Shown here in pieces: positions 43,919 to 55,059 of a stretch of 64,000 nucleotides of DNA. The DNA is taken from contig JAIQDT010003784.1 in the NCBI GenBank assembly GCA_021521415.1, positions 62,001-126,000 of the forward strand, in the 5' to 3' direction. The notes beneath the pieces are model-generated. The model searched no databases, was not told the origin of the DNA, and saw nothing but the letters and a program-made list of their open reading frames with translations. The first letter of the stretch is position 1. Every line of letters begins with the position of its first letter. This DNA comes from Bidens hawaiensis. Lineage: Eukaryota; Streptophyta; Magnoliopsida; Asterales; Asteraceae. The position numbers and the translations under genes are program-made.

Positions 43919-43923
43919 AGCAA

Positions 43924-44100
43924 GTACACGATTTTTCATAATTAAATAAAAATATATTTCATCTAGTAACAAATTAAGGTTTATTTAGCATATCCTAAGG
44001 TTGGCTAGATTCTTTCGTCCTTTGCACATCATCGATTCAACAGGTAACACGTATGTTGGTGAAATTTCATAAGTTCATTTATATATATATATATATATAT
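43924..44100. other. Unassigned AT-rich sequence
   Basis: No ORF; ends in an (AT)n run at 44080-44100 next to the following inverted-repeat element. Confidence 0.6.
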
Positions 44101-45245
44101 AGGGGTGAGTTATTGTACAATAATGACTTATCGTACATTACGTACGCGAAACTCCTGATCATCGATTTAAAATTTCACGCAGTGGCAGTTTGGTAAATAA
44201 CCCAAACAGTAGTTCGCGATCAAATTCATCGATTTAAAATCGATTCCGATCCAAATTCAGGACTCCTTAATCTATCTCATCCAATTTTTAAACTCTAATC
44301 ACAACTTATAGTATGAAATCTCAAAAGTCAAAAACCAAAATTGAAATAGAACGTCACTGAACATTAAAAATCTTCAAATTGATCAAAAATTGTTGATTTA
44401 ATCAATTGAATTGATGTGTAAGAGGCTTTAGAATCATCAATCGATTATGAAATTGCAGAATAATACACTTAATTGAGCTATGATTAGGGTTCCTGTTTAA
44501 ACGTTTTGCACAAAACTTTAAACGTTCTGGAATTGTTTCACAAAGACAAACTTTCGGATCCCGAGCACACCATATATCCCTTTACGAGCATGCTAGTACA
44601 TAGCCATGCTTGCGAGTAGGAAGTGTGCTCGAGAGTAAAAAGTTTAAACGTTCAACTAATACGTTCTGACCATAACTACAAATTTAAAAGTTCTGACCAA
44701 AATGAACACCAAAAATGAACAAAAAGTTTAAACGTTCAACTAATCTTTAAACGTTCTAATACGTTCAAGTTTGTTCAATACAAAAACTTTAGAAGTTCTA
44801 ACAAAAAACTTTAAACGTTCAAATAAGTTCAGGCTTAAAACTTTAAACGTTCAGTTAAAACCCATCACTCAAAACACAAAATTGATCAATTGAAACTTCA
44901 AATTGATGATTAATTGGATCAATTTCAAAGTTTAATTGATCAATTAGCTCATCAATTCCAATTTTAATTGATCAATTTGATCAACTAACCTGTGAACAAG
45001 TCGTGAAGGAGGAAGATGGTGTATGGTGGACGGAATCGTTGGATGGTGGACAGACTCGTTGGATGGTGACGGATTGTTGTATGGCCATGGTGAAGGTGGA
45101 CAGAATCGATCGGAGCAGTGGTGGACGAAGACTGGCTCGTCATTGTTGTTACTCGCTATTCTGATCGAAAAACCCTAGATCGATCGAACGTTCCATAGCC
45201 TCGCGTACGTTATGTACGATAAAGGATTTTCGTATTCTATCCTTT
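44101..45245. mobile_element. Inverted-repeat element rich in TTTAAACGTTC
   Basis: TATCGTACATTACGTACGCGA at 44129-44149 is the inverse of 45201-45221 with one mismatch; outer ends are weaker (AGGGGTGAGTTA against AAAGGATAGAA). AT dinucleotides flank both sides. The interior (44480-44870) repeats TTTAAACGTTC about ten times, then GGATGGTGGACAGA-type repeats near 45020-45110. No transposase is seen, so it is non-autonomous. Confidence 0.7.
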
Positions 45246-45495
45246 ATATATATATATATATATAATATTAAAAAATGATTGTTTTTTGACATGTCATAAT
45301 GTAATATATCCAATCATAAAATAAATAAAATGCAACAAAAAGTAAAACGCCCCAACCTATGGAAATGATAATGATACCACCATTAATTACAATCGAAGTC
45401 GAATGATATGTAGCGCAGATACATCCTGTCGGACCTTCTTGCTTTGATGTTTGATGTACCAACCATAAAGAGATAAACACATTGCACATTATACA

Positions 45496-45500
45496 CATTT
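45496..45500. other. Target site duplication of solo LTR B, left
   Basis: CATTT, repeated at 47267-47271. Confidence 0.88.
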
Positions 45501-47266
45501 TGTAAGGCCGCGAGCCCGGCGCCCTACATTAGGTGTTGGATTTAATCATAAACTTACTCATAAACGTTTTGCGGAATAATCAAACATTACATAAGTCGTA
45601 AGTTAAACAAACATTTAAACATGTCTTTTGAGTTCAACATCGCAAATTATCATGACTTCTAATCTTCATATTCTAGCTATTTTATTCATCTGCCATGTGT
45701 CCCTCTTCAAGCCAGCTATTTCATTCTACTCAACCGCGTGCATACTAAAATTCAGCTACACTAAGTGAGTCCTAGTTAATCAAGCAACATACATTACATT
45801 CACAAACTTACAAACACGTACCCGAAGATACATGTTACATCCTTAACCTACTTACCATTATTTCATACATACGCACATACATTCATACTTTGACACTTTC
45901 ATGTATTAACTTACTTAATACATATCATCTCAGATATTATTAGTGTATGATTCCTTCTGTTTCAGATTTTATTAGGCTCCGATTCCTTATGTCTAAAAAA
46001 TTATTAGGCTCTGGTCACTTCTGTCTCAGTTATTATTAGGGTCTAGTTCCTACCATCTTTACATCCGTAAAACCATACATTCGTACATACGTTTCTTCAT
46101 ATCATTATTCATATAATTATATACATACCCTTAACCTTTTCTATATTATTCATATATCGTTCATTAAACATTCAGACATCATACACTTACCACTTAAGCT
46201 AAATGTATTAACTAACCATATAGGAGTATGTACACAACCCCGAAAATGTAGCAGAGAAATGTGGCTAGAAACTCACATGGGTCCTATTTCTCTCAGAGTT
46301 AACTGTAACACCTCCCCTTAGTTGCGCACGGTTAACTGCGTAACAATTATAAGTATCAATTAACTAATCCTAACCGGTTCATATTCTAGGTTAGTGAAAA
46401 CCCCTAATGAACGGGGTACGGGGAGTAGCGTCCCTGGCAGCGAGGTCCTAGGGGCGACATCCCCTAGTAGGGCCCAAGGGGTAGAATTTTCAAATGAATC
46501 GAACCGAAATTTCGAACGAATCGAATTGAATCTTCAAACGAATAAAATTTTGAACCAATCGAATTGACTTTTATGATTCCAATCAAATCGACTTTTTATG
46601 AATGCGATTCAAAACTGAATTTCATGCCCTTCAGCTATAATTGTTTTCTTTCATCCCTCTTAGGCCTGTTTTACCCTTTTTAACAAGTTGTGGCCTTAAC
46701 AACATTATTTACTCATTTTTACACGGTCCAAACACCACCCATTTGTACTTATTCATTCCAAACAAATTATTTATGATCAAGTTTAAGTTTTTCCTACACT
46801 CTAAGGTCCAATTCACTATCCTACCAGGTTTCATAGCGATCCGACCTCAAAATACTTAACCTTTTAACTTTAAACGTACCGTTTTCCGGTTTGGGTTCGA
46901 GCCTAGATGCAGATCTAGAATCGGATCTGATTCAACACTCGAATCTGTTTACGATTCTTGTTTGTGTATGGAAACCGGCTACAAACTACCCTCTTTCTTG
47001 CTCAAATCTGGATCCAGGTTGGAAGGAGAGTGTTTGTGTGTGTGTTGAGTGTGTGGAGGCAAGATGAGGAAATGAGGGTTTTGGGGAAGTTTAAGGGTGT
47101 TTAAATACCCCTAAGCCCATGGATCTAAGGCCATCACCATCACTTATTGAATCTTTTATTTTCCAGGCCCACACTCTGTTATTATTATTTAACCTAATTA
47201 AATAATAACAGACAATTGAGTAAACAAAATTCTTTAATTTATTATTATCAAAAGTAGGATGCTACA
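45501..47266 (-). mobile_element. Solo LTR B (Tekay family, 1766 bp)
   Basis: The minus strand starts TGTAGCATCCTACTTTTG and ends GGCGCCGGGCTCGCGGCCTTACA. Flanked by CATTT on both sides and nested in an older LTR-C copy. Carries the perfect hairpin CTAGGGG/CCCCTAG at 46448-46467, an ATCGAAT motif array (46487-46620) and a TATA-like TTTAAATACCCC near 47097-47110 (minus strand). Confidence 0.9.
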
Positions 47267-48876
47267 CATTTAGTCATCATAAACAATATGAAAGAAATAT
47301 AATTAACATGCATGACATAATTACGAATCCGTTTGTAAACAATGAACATGAAATAATGAGAAAGCATGGTATTATGTTAATCCCCAAAAATGTTAAAAGT
47401 GTGAAAATGGGGTTATAAAACTGACTTAATAAAGTTAAGTGGACAAAGATGAAACTAAGTGTTTATGTGAGCTGAATCGGATGAGTTCGCTTTGACGAGT
47501 GGACCTAGAAAATATTTATAGGTTCAATATAGGATTCAAGAAAATAAACGAAAATGAAAGAGTTAAAAGATTCGGTTCATGGTTTAATGTTTTCAACCTT
47601 TAAAGACAAAAATATATATTTACTCTATAACTTTTAGAGTCTCAGTCGTAAAGTTGTTAAGTAGGTTAATTTTAGTTATCCATAAAAATATAGGTTATAA
47701 TATTTCTTAGTCATGTTATTAAGTCGGGCTCGTATTAAGAAAAAACCCAAATAGGCCCATAACAAGTTTAAGCGAGTAGTTCGTTTCCGGTCGGACCCGA
47801 ACTCAACTTTTATGTTGGGTTCGTTTCCGACTTGCTACAAATATTATTTTTGAGTTAAAGAGATGGAAAGAATCAGTTTTAGATGTTGGAAAAAATAATT
47901 AAATCGAAACGAATAAGTACATAAATGAGTCAACTTCGTTTTTGGTAAATTTAACACTATTGTTAAATTAATTTTAGCATAGCATGAAATTCTTGAGGAC
48001 TCGAGCAAGGAAAAATATAACTTAAAATACCCGGGAGAAGAATCAAGATAATAAAGAAAAACTCTTGAACTTGGACGTTTGACTTTATATAGTAAAAGTG
48101 TGTAAAATACTCCAATTACACAAAGAGAATATCAAAGCTTATCCAAAGGATTATGTGAACATTGAAGAGAAGAAATGAGACTCTTTTACAGGGGGAATGC
48201 ATATGTTTCAATTGAATTAATTTGGTCAACATTGATAAATGAGTTTGAATAACATTAAAAACATTAAATTTGATCATAAAAGTTGAGTTAAAACATAAGA
48301 AATATATTTAAACAAATTTATTGTTCATGAAAATGAGTTGAAGCACCTTTGAAATCACTTGAAATGGTGTATAAACAAGTTATAGGAAAAGCAAAAAAGA
48401 AAAATTGTAACATTGACCTGTGTCATGCTACGCGACGGCTATGGCCCTATCAATCGCACAACAAGACCAAATCCTGGTTCGCGGAGAGTTGTAGCTCGTC
48501 ACATTCACAACAAGTTGAGGACAAGACTATCGGGTAACGCGACAGGTGGGTTTTTAACATGTTTTGAAATTTGACACTTTACACCACTTGACTTGATTTA
48601 CATGTAATAACGCATTGAATACACGAAATTGAAACTTGGTATTAATTTATAGCATTGAAATAATATTATTAATCAATAAACATATAAATTAAAAATTAGA
48701 GAAGATTCTAAAAATTTTGAAAAGGATCAGGATTCAGGTTTGAAATTTAACGAATGTTACAGGATGTCTCCACCTAGGCTACAGAACACAAATTTGTCAA
48801 TTCCTAAGTGGCCTATTAGGGGCAAAACGGACAATATGGATGGTACGGGGGGATGTTACAAATTCAAAAACGTGCT

Positions 48877-49336
48877 ACCTACACATGTAATTTAGCATCA
48901 ACAATTATATATAAACTACATATAAAATGTATATATCCTAGACATGTATACATTAAATCTTAATAAAAGTATATAGCGTAAACATAAACATATTGCATAA
49001 GAAAACATATAACTTACACATGTATTTTAACAACAATAATTATATATAATATACATGAAAATACACTGCACATGTATATTTAATGTTTTAACAAAAACAT
49101 TGGATTTTGTATTTTAAAATACACATGTATTATATGCATTTTTTATGTAGCTTATATATACTTGTTAATGATGAAATATATATATAGGTTATATGTTTTT
49201 TATGTAAAAATACAAGTGTATAATATATAATTTTGTGTTGGTTGTATATTTTTGTTGATATTTGATGTACACATGTAGGATATATGTATTTTTGTGTAAC
49301 TTATATAACCTTTGATGCTTAATTACATGTGTAGGT
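48877..49336. mobile_element. Foldback MITE-like palindrome (460 bp)
   Basis: ACCTACACATGTAATTTAGC at the left end is the inverse of the right end GCTTAATTACATGTGTAGGT with one mismatch over 20 bases, and the similarity continues inward (ATATATCCTA..ACATGTAT against ACACATGTAGGATATAT). AT-rich interior, no ORF. Confidence 0.75.
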
Positions 49337-50538
49337 TTTATGCTATACAAACATGGTTTATTTGTGAATATTATTTGCAAGCATGTTTAGGATATTTTTT
49401 TGGTTATTCATCATAATGTAACTACGTTTTAGTTTATGTAGCTATGTTAATTGAGAAAAATTAAATTAGTGGTCAATATTAACCTATCGCACTAAGAATC
49501 ACTTCTCGCATAAACTTAATCAAAGTTCCTAATTTTTTTTAAGTTTTTAAGGGAAAGCAATAGTAGTCATCAGCTAGTGACATAATTATAACTATCACCA
49601 CTAGCTAACTAACTAAGACACTTGAGCAATTGATAAACTGTTTAGTTGGCTAATTCTAACGTTAATCCTCAATATATAGAATTTGTGTGCCTGTAACTCT
49701 ATTTCGAATGAATTTGGTGTACATAATGGCTATTTATAGTCCAAAGGAGTTATTCAAATTAGCCACTTCACAAAACTAATTTGCCCTACAACCATTGACT
49801 TAGCTGACTTTCTCTAAAACGCCTAGTCTTTGTAAGAAAGCATATTTGTAACAAAACCCCTGTCATGGAGTGATCCAAAGAATGATTGGTTTAACCTTGA
49901 ATGAGGGGTTGGAAAGCGTAATTCAGACCTGGCTAAACCGCGCCCAGGTAAATAGATGGTGGGATCATCGGTCAGACTACCTATATGAAATGTGTCATAC
50001 ATATGGCATTAAGGTTACTTAAAAATACAACTGTCATATCTCCCAATTTTCTTCCCACATTGGTAAGCATCTTTCTTTTACTCCTCGGCTTTGAACACAA
50101 TAAACTTTTTAGTTTAAACCTTGATTGTATTGATTATTATTGTTCTTAGGTATGAGTACTTGATTATAAATAACCCCTATTTATAACCATACAATATACC
50201 TTGCTAGACAAGAAAAGACGAAAACTAACTCAAAAACCCCCTAGGTTTGTAAGTACGACGACTAGGTCCCCGCACTTAAGTAAGATTACACTAACAGGCT
50301 TTGATCTTATTAATAGATTTGGGATCAACTACAGTAGTTAATTTTTGGTTTGTTGCTCTTATTTATACTTGAGGGCACCTTAACCTAATTCTTCTTACCC
50401 ACCTTCATTCTTGCAAATTCATAAAAAAGAAACATAAACACAATAATAGTTAACGAAATTAAATGCATTTACCTTGTTTAGTCTTGAATATTTTCTACAA
50501 CAAATTAGAAACACATAACCATCTATCTTACCTCGAAT
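49337..50538. other. Unassigned sequence
   Basis: No ORF, repeat or motif that I can support over 1.2 kb. A TTCCCACATTGGTAAG word near 50052 resembles TRIM LTR starts but has no partner. Confidence 0.5.
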
Positions 50539-52080
50539 TAGGGGCGGATCTAGTTAACAACTGGGTGGTTCCCCGGAACCACCCGAGTTTCAAAATAATA
50601 GTGTATAGACATATAGAAAATATTATAGTGAACCATCTTATAAATTAGGAAGGAACCACCATAATTCCAATATACGCGCTGCTCTAGCTAGTAAGGTGTT
50701 GATGTTGTTGACTGGAGGCCGCGAGTTAGATTCCATGCACATAATGAATTTTTAGAATATTTTTTTTTCTAGCTCAACTTCATATCAATTTTAGGGATCT
50801 TATAAAACACATAGAGTTCCTATATCCCCTCTTCATACTCCATTGAAAGCACCACTACTAGACCACTGCCATACTAGAAATAGAAAAAAGTCATTATAAC
50901 TAATCCAGATTGTGTTCTATTAATTTACTATGCAATTAAATTTTATTTTTTTTATTTTCTTTGCTTCAACTTTTAATTCCTGAAGTAAGTGACAAGAAGA
51001 AGAAAAAGGAAAAACATAAAAAGGGTCGACAACCTCCAATTTTCATGGCCGAACCAGTTCGGGCATCAAATTCGTTCATGGAAACCTAAGAGTATATCGC
51101 ATCGGTTTGTATGATTACTGTTCGCGTAACTTTCATGTTAATTTACAATAACTTTAAGATGTAATCTTACCTTTTCAAGAGATTATAAGTGGTGTTGGTC
51201 ATTCAAGTGCAGTTGATTGGTGGGCTTTTGGTATATTTCTATTTTTGTATATATTTTAATCGCCGACCACCGCCTAACCGTCGTCCACAACTACCGCCGC
51301 TGCTTTTCCGGCTGACCACACACCACCGTTGGTCCGTTGCTTCTTGTTATTTGTTAAATTTTAGATTTAATTTGTTAGTTTGTAATTGTTGATTTGTTAT
51401 CATGAATATCAAGAGAGATTTTCAAAGAAAACCATCAAACCTCGGGCTATCATTTTTAAGTAGTAAACTGCCGAAGATAAATTAGGGTGATATTCCATGG
51501 GATCCTTCGAAAGGTGTCTTTTTTTATCATTTTATCGCATTTTTCTTATGTAATGAGTTTTTCCCGAACCCTCAAACCGACCCGAACCTCGAACTAACCC
51601 GAAATTTTTTATACATGACTCTAGAAGTAGTGCGCCACGTGAAAAAAATTTCTGAATCCGCAATTGTCTCGAATTAAAGAAACCCAATCGTCGAGCGGTT
51701 GTGAAGAGAAATATAGAGGAGGCGGTGGCGGCGGCTGTTTGAATTGTAGGAAAGTGGAAAGGGCGACGACGGGTGAGCCCTACGATGGAGTGTAGCGGCT
51801 GTAAAAAGAGTTTGCGAGTGGTGGTGGCAGTAACCAGTGATGGTTTGTGGAGGTGGTTCAGGATTCCTCTTACTCTCTCTTCGTGTATCTGTTGCATACG
51901 ACAAAGCACAAGAAACACACACATACAAAGGTCGACAAGCATGGGTTGTGCAATTACATAAAACACCTTTATAATCGATAAATAGTGTAAACTTGTAAGT
52001 ATATAAGTTGTCATAATTAATATGGTAATTATGAGAGTGGGCCTATGTGCGACCACCCAGCTTGCCCCTCCTTCGGTTTT
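50539..52080. repeat. Possible hAT-like or unclassified repeat
   Basis: AGGGGCGGATCTAG at the left and TTCTGAATCCGCAATTG near 51650-51666 (inverse CAATTGCGGATTCAGAA) resemble hAT-type ends common in plants. No target duplication or transposase found. A 174-codon minus-strand ORF (52056-51532) has no recognisable domain; I do not call it a gene. Confidence 0.3.
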
Positions 52081-52324
52081 CCCTTGCTACTAATAGATAT
52101 TTAAGATAGTCTCTATGCGTGCTGGAATCAAAAACTTTTGATCACAGGGTCTACATACATACACACATATATATTGGCGTAATAATAGTACTATAAAAAA
52201 ACATAGTAAACATACAAATTTAAAAATTCCATAAACATACAAAGTAAAAAATCAATTGAAATAAATGTAAAATACAAAAATTACCAAGTGAATAGGAAGT
52301 GTATCGATTAGCATGTGTGGTGGG

Positions 52325-53780
52325 TTGTAAATCCGGCTCCTTATCCTTCTAAGTGTCTTGACATAAAGGTAGGAGCCAATAAGAATAAGATTGTGAATTA
52401 GGATCAAGTGATTGGTGTGTTTGAAGATAGGCTCTCGCTTTGGAAAGCACACACTTTCTATTGGAGGTATAGATATTCTTATCAAAGTCATTTAAGAAAG
52501 TCTCCCGACATATTACTTCTCCTTGTTTAAAGTTCCTTCCATGGTGATTCTGATCCTTGAAGGCATCATAAAGAAATTCCTATGGGGTGGCTCTAATGAT
52601 ATTAAGAAAATCTACGGGTGGCCTGAGACAAAGTGACTCTTCCTAAACATATGAGAGGGATCGGTTTAAGTAAACTCGAATACGTGAATAAAGCTCTCCT
52701 TACAAATTAAGTGGGCTTGGAGATATAAGACAGATGATGAATGGTTATGTAAGAGGATTACTTAAGGTATACATTGGTTTAGGGACGGGAAGAAAGTAGT
52801 TCCTGTTTAAAAAGGTATTTCCGAAGCTTGGAAAGTGGTAGGAAAATGGCTAGAGGATCCAGAGTTAAATGGGGTTAAACTCTTCTCTTAAAAGGCAAGA
52901 CATTTTTTGTCAGATCTTTAGTTTGGAATTCTAATTTGAAAGAAAGGTATCCTAATATCTTTCGGTTAGAGAAGAACAAAAATTGTAAGCTTTATGAAAG
53001 GGTGTGGTGGTACAAATCAAGTGGGATGGCAATGGAATTGTTGAAGGGAATGATAGAGCATGTGGAGAGAAGCGAATGGGAAACTCTGTTTACTATAATA
53101 TCCTCAATCAACTGGAAGGGGGAAAGAATGAGTAGAAATGGTTGGGAGATACTTCGGTCAAAATCACACTGGTTGTGGACCTCTCAGATAACAATCGGGT
53201 GGTAATAAATTGGTGTATATGGTTCCAATAAAATGTAACATTTTTGCTTGCCGAGCAACTTTAAATAGGATGCCTTTCAGGAAGCTCTTAGCTGGAGGAA
53301 CATTGGGAGTCCTCTCTAGCCAATGTTACCTCTGTAACTCAGGAACGGATGCTATAGATCATAACCTTTCTAGTTGTTACTTTGCGTCGGTTGTACGGCA
53401 TCATATTGGAACGCGATGCAAGATCCCCCCCGCTTTTCTTCTTCTCTGCAGTAGGCATATTCTCTATTCATCCTAAGATGAATTTGGATAGTAAACAGAA
53501 GAATATTCTGAAAGGTATATTAATGATTACAAGTTGGAGGATTTGGAATGCATGGAACGAAAAATTACGCGAAGGTAAAATACAAAGATGGAAGATCTAA
53601 TAGGAGATATCAAGTCGTTGGGTTTTTTATGGATTAGATACATATCTAAAAGGTTTGAGGGATCCTGGATTGATTGGTGTAAAGATGCCCTTAGGTAAAT
53701 TTTCTTTTGGTGGTTGTTTGCTTCCCCGAGATCTGGTATTGTTATTTGTGGTTTTTAATGAAGTTCGTTGTTAAAAAAAT
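52325..53780 (+). pseudogene. LINE (L1-like) RT C-terminus and zf-RVT remnant
   Basis: Broken plus-strand translation: [51 protein letters not shown], then a region around LTKWAWRYKT, then the zinc-binding zf-RVT domain CNIFACRATLNRMPFRKLL (from 53233) with CYLCNSGTDAIDHNLSSC, and ICW-type tail residues up to FEGSWIDWCKDAL near 53690. This is the standard C-terminal order of plant L1-like ORF2. Many stops and frameshifts are present. It ends in a short A run near 53776. The 5' part is absent, as usual for truncated LINE copies. Confidence 0.85.
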
Positions 53781-54136
53781 TGATTTACAAGAAAACACTA
53801 CCTGCTAGCTGACATTTACCGTTTACTATTGTAGCCTTTTTTATTAGTAGGCTTAATTACAAAATCACCTTATCACCTACGTTTATTTATGATTCCATTA
53901 GTCTTCTTTCTCTTATTCTTTTCCGAATGTCGCAAAGGTATGGAAAAAATTACAACGAAACCTTCTTTTTATTTTAACAAAAAAAAAATTATCTTCTTTT
54001 ACTCATGTGTAAAAAATTAACTAAAATTCTAGAGGTAGAAGTGTAAAAAAGTAACTGGATGGAGGATCTCTTCCTTAAGAAGGAGGGTCATCGAACCCTC
54101 CAGGCCTTCCTATAATTTCGTTTTTGGGCATATTAA
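53781..54136. other. Unassigned AT-rich sequence
   Basis: No ORF. A short hairpin GGAGGGTCATCGAACCCTCC lies at 54081-54100. Confidence 0.5.
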
Positions 54137-54446
54137 GAGCATTCTTAACCTATCCTACATCTCCATATCTATAATTACACTAAAAAAATTACATGTCTCT
54201 CTCTTGTTTAATTAAATACTAATTTTTATCATTTATCATTATAATTTTCTCTCTTCTCTACTCACAATCAATTAAATAAATATAAAAAAATAAATATGGA
54301 CAAACTTTGTATCCCTAACTTTACAAAAAAATATCACTATATTTTCTCTTTCCGCCATATAATTTACACGCACAACAACTCAAAACTCTATCATATAATT
54401 TGCAAATTTTTCTCTCATAATTTTGAGGAATAAGATGAGAATGCTC
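54137..54446. mobile_element. MITE-like element (310 bp)
   Basis: GAGCATTCTTAACCTATCC at the left is an imperfect inverse of the right end GGAATAAGATGAGAATGCTC. AT-rich, non-coding interior. The target duplication is unclear, so no superfamily is given. Confidence 0.6.
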
Positions 54447-54504
54447 TATAATATGGTGTTTCCCTACTAAATTGGTCATGTTTGAAATTTAAAACACTTG
54501 TACG

Positions 54505-54877
54505 TGTTAGTTCGATACGACTTGAATTGCTATCTACTATATAACATAATGAGCGAAAATCATCATGAGATGAGATATCACAAGATTACTTTAACGTTTA
54601 AGCTTTATTGATAATCAACAGATTGTAAGTACAAAGGATATGACAGATTACGGCTTCAGTACTTTTGAATTCTATCTATAAATGAACGGATAGGCCACAA
54701 TATATAGTGGAAACATATGCCCCCGAATAAGTAACATATGCGGTGTATAACATATACGTCGTATATGTACTTATACGTCCGTATATGTGCATTTCCATTC
54801 TTACATGATTTACATACTTTCTAATCTGTTTTACATACAAAATACAAGATCCTAGCTCTAGACATTATGCTCTAACA
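54505..54877 (-). repeat. E5 3' LTR (373 bp)
   Basis: Bounded by TGTTAG and CTCTAACA; the polypurine tract lies to the right. It contains four CGTATA/TATACG within about 60 bp (54738-54780): TATACGTCGTATATG and TATACGTCCGTATATG. The left flank is GTACG; the partner is outside the window. Confidence 0.75.
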
Positions 54878-54891
54878 AAATCCCCCTTGGA
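54878..54891 (-). other. E5 polypurine tract
   Basis: Minus strand CCAAGGGGGATTT directly before TGTTAGAGC. Confidence 0.8.
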
Positions 54892-55059
54892 TATTTCTAG
54901 GTCTTGATTGTCTTGAACTTCATTTCTTCATACCAAAAACCCTCTCCCTGTATTGTTTACGTGTTTCTTCAAACAAGGGTTTTGGTAGATCAGACTTGAA
55001 ACTCCAACAGGCGTCAACTTGAATATGTTCCAAGAAGCTCTTGTTATCATGTATTTACG

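Larger units (their letters stand above)
45250..48860 (-). repeat. LTR-C family LTR, inverted, split by solo LTR B
   Basis: The minus-strand start is TGTAACATCCCCCCGTACC at 48860. Landmarks shared in inverse with 33944-35983: the TTTGGGGATTAACATAATACC and TTCATGTTCATTGTTTACA block near 47310-47420, and GTGTTTATCTCTTTATGGTTGG near 45458-45480. It is interrupted at CATTT by 45501-47266. Removing that and one duplication leaves roughly 1.8 kb. No internal domain adjoins. Confidence 0.65.

Noticed and set aside
45268..45498. 76-codon hydrophobic minus-strand ORF
   Set aside because: It lies in an LTR-C fragment that aligns to non-coding LTR sequence elsewhere in the window.
50539..50700. hAT transposon left end
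   Set aside because: AGGGGCGGATCTAG is suggestive, but I could not find a matching right end with an 8-bp duplication, so it is listed only as an unclassified repeat.
51532..52056. 174-codon minus-strand ORF as a host gene
   Set aside because: No recognisable domain, low-complexity composition, and its ends fall in repeat-like sequence. I saw no splice structure or conserved start context.
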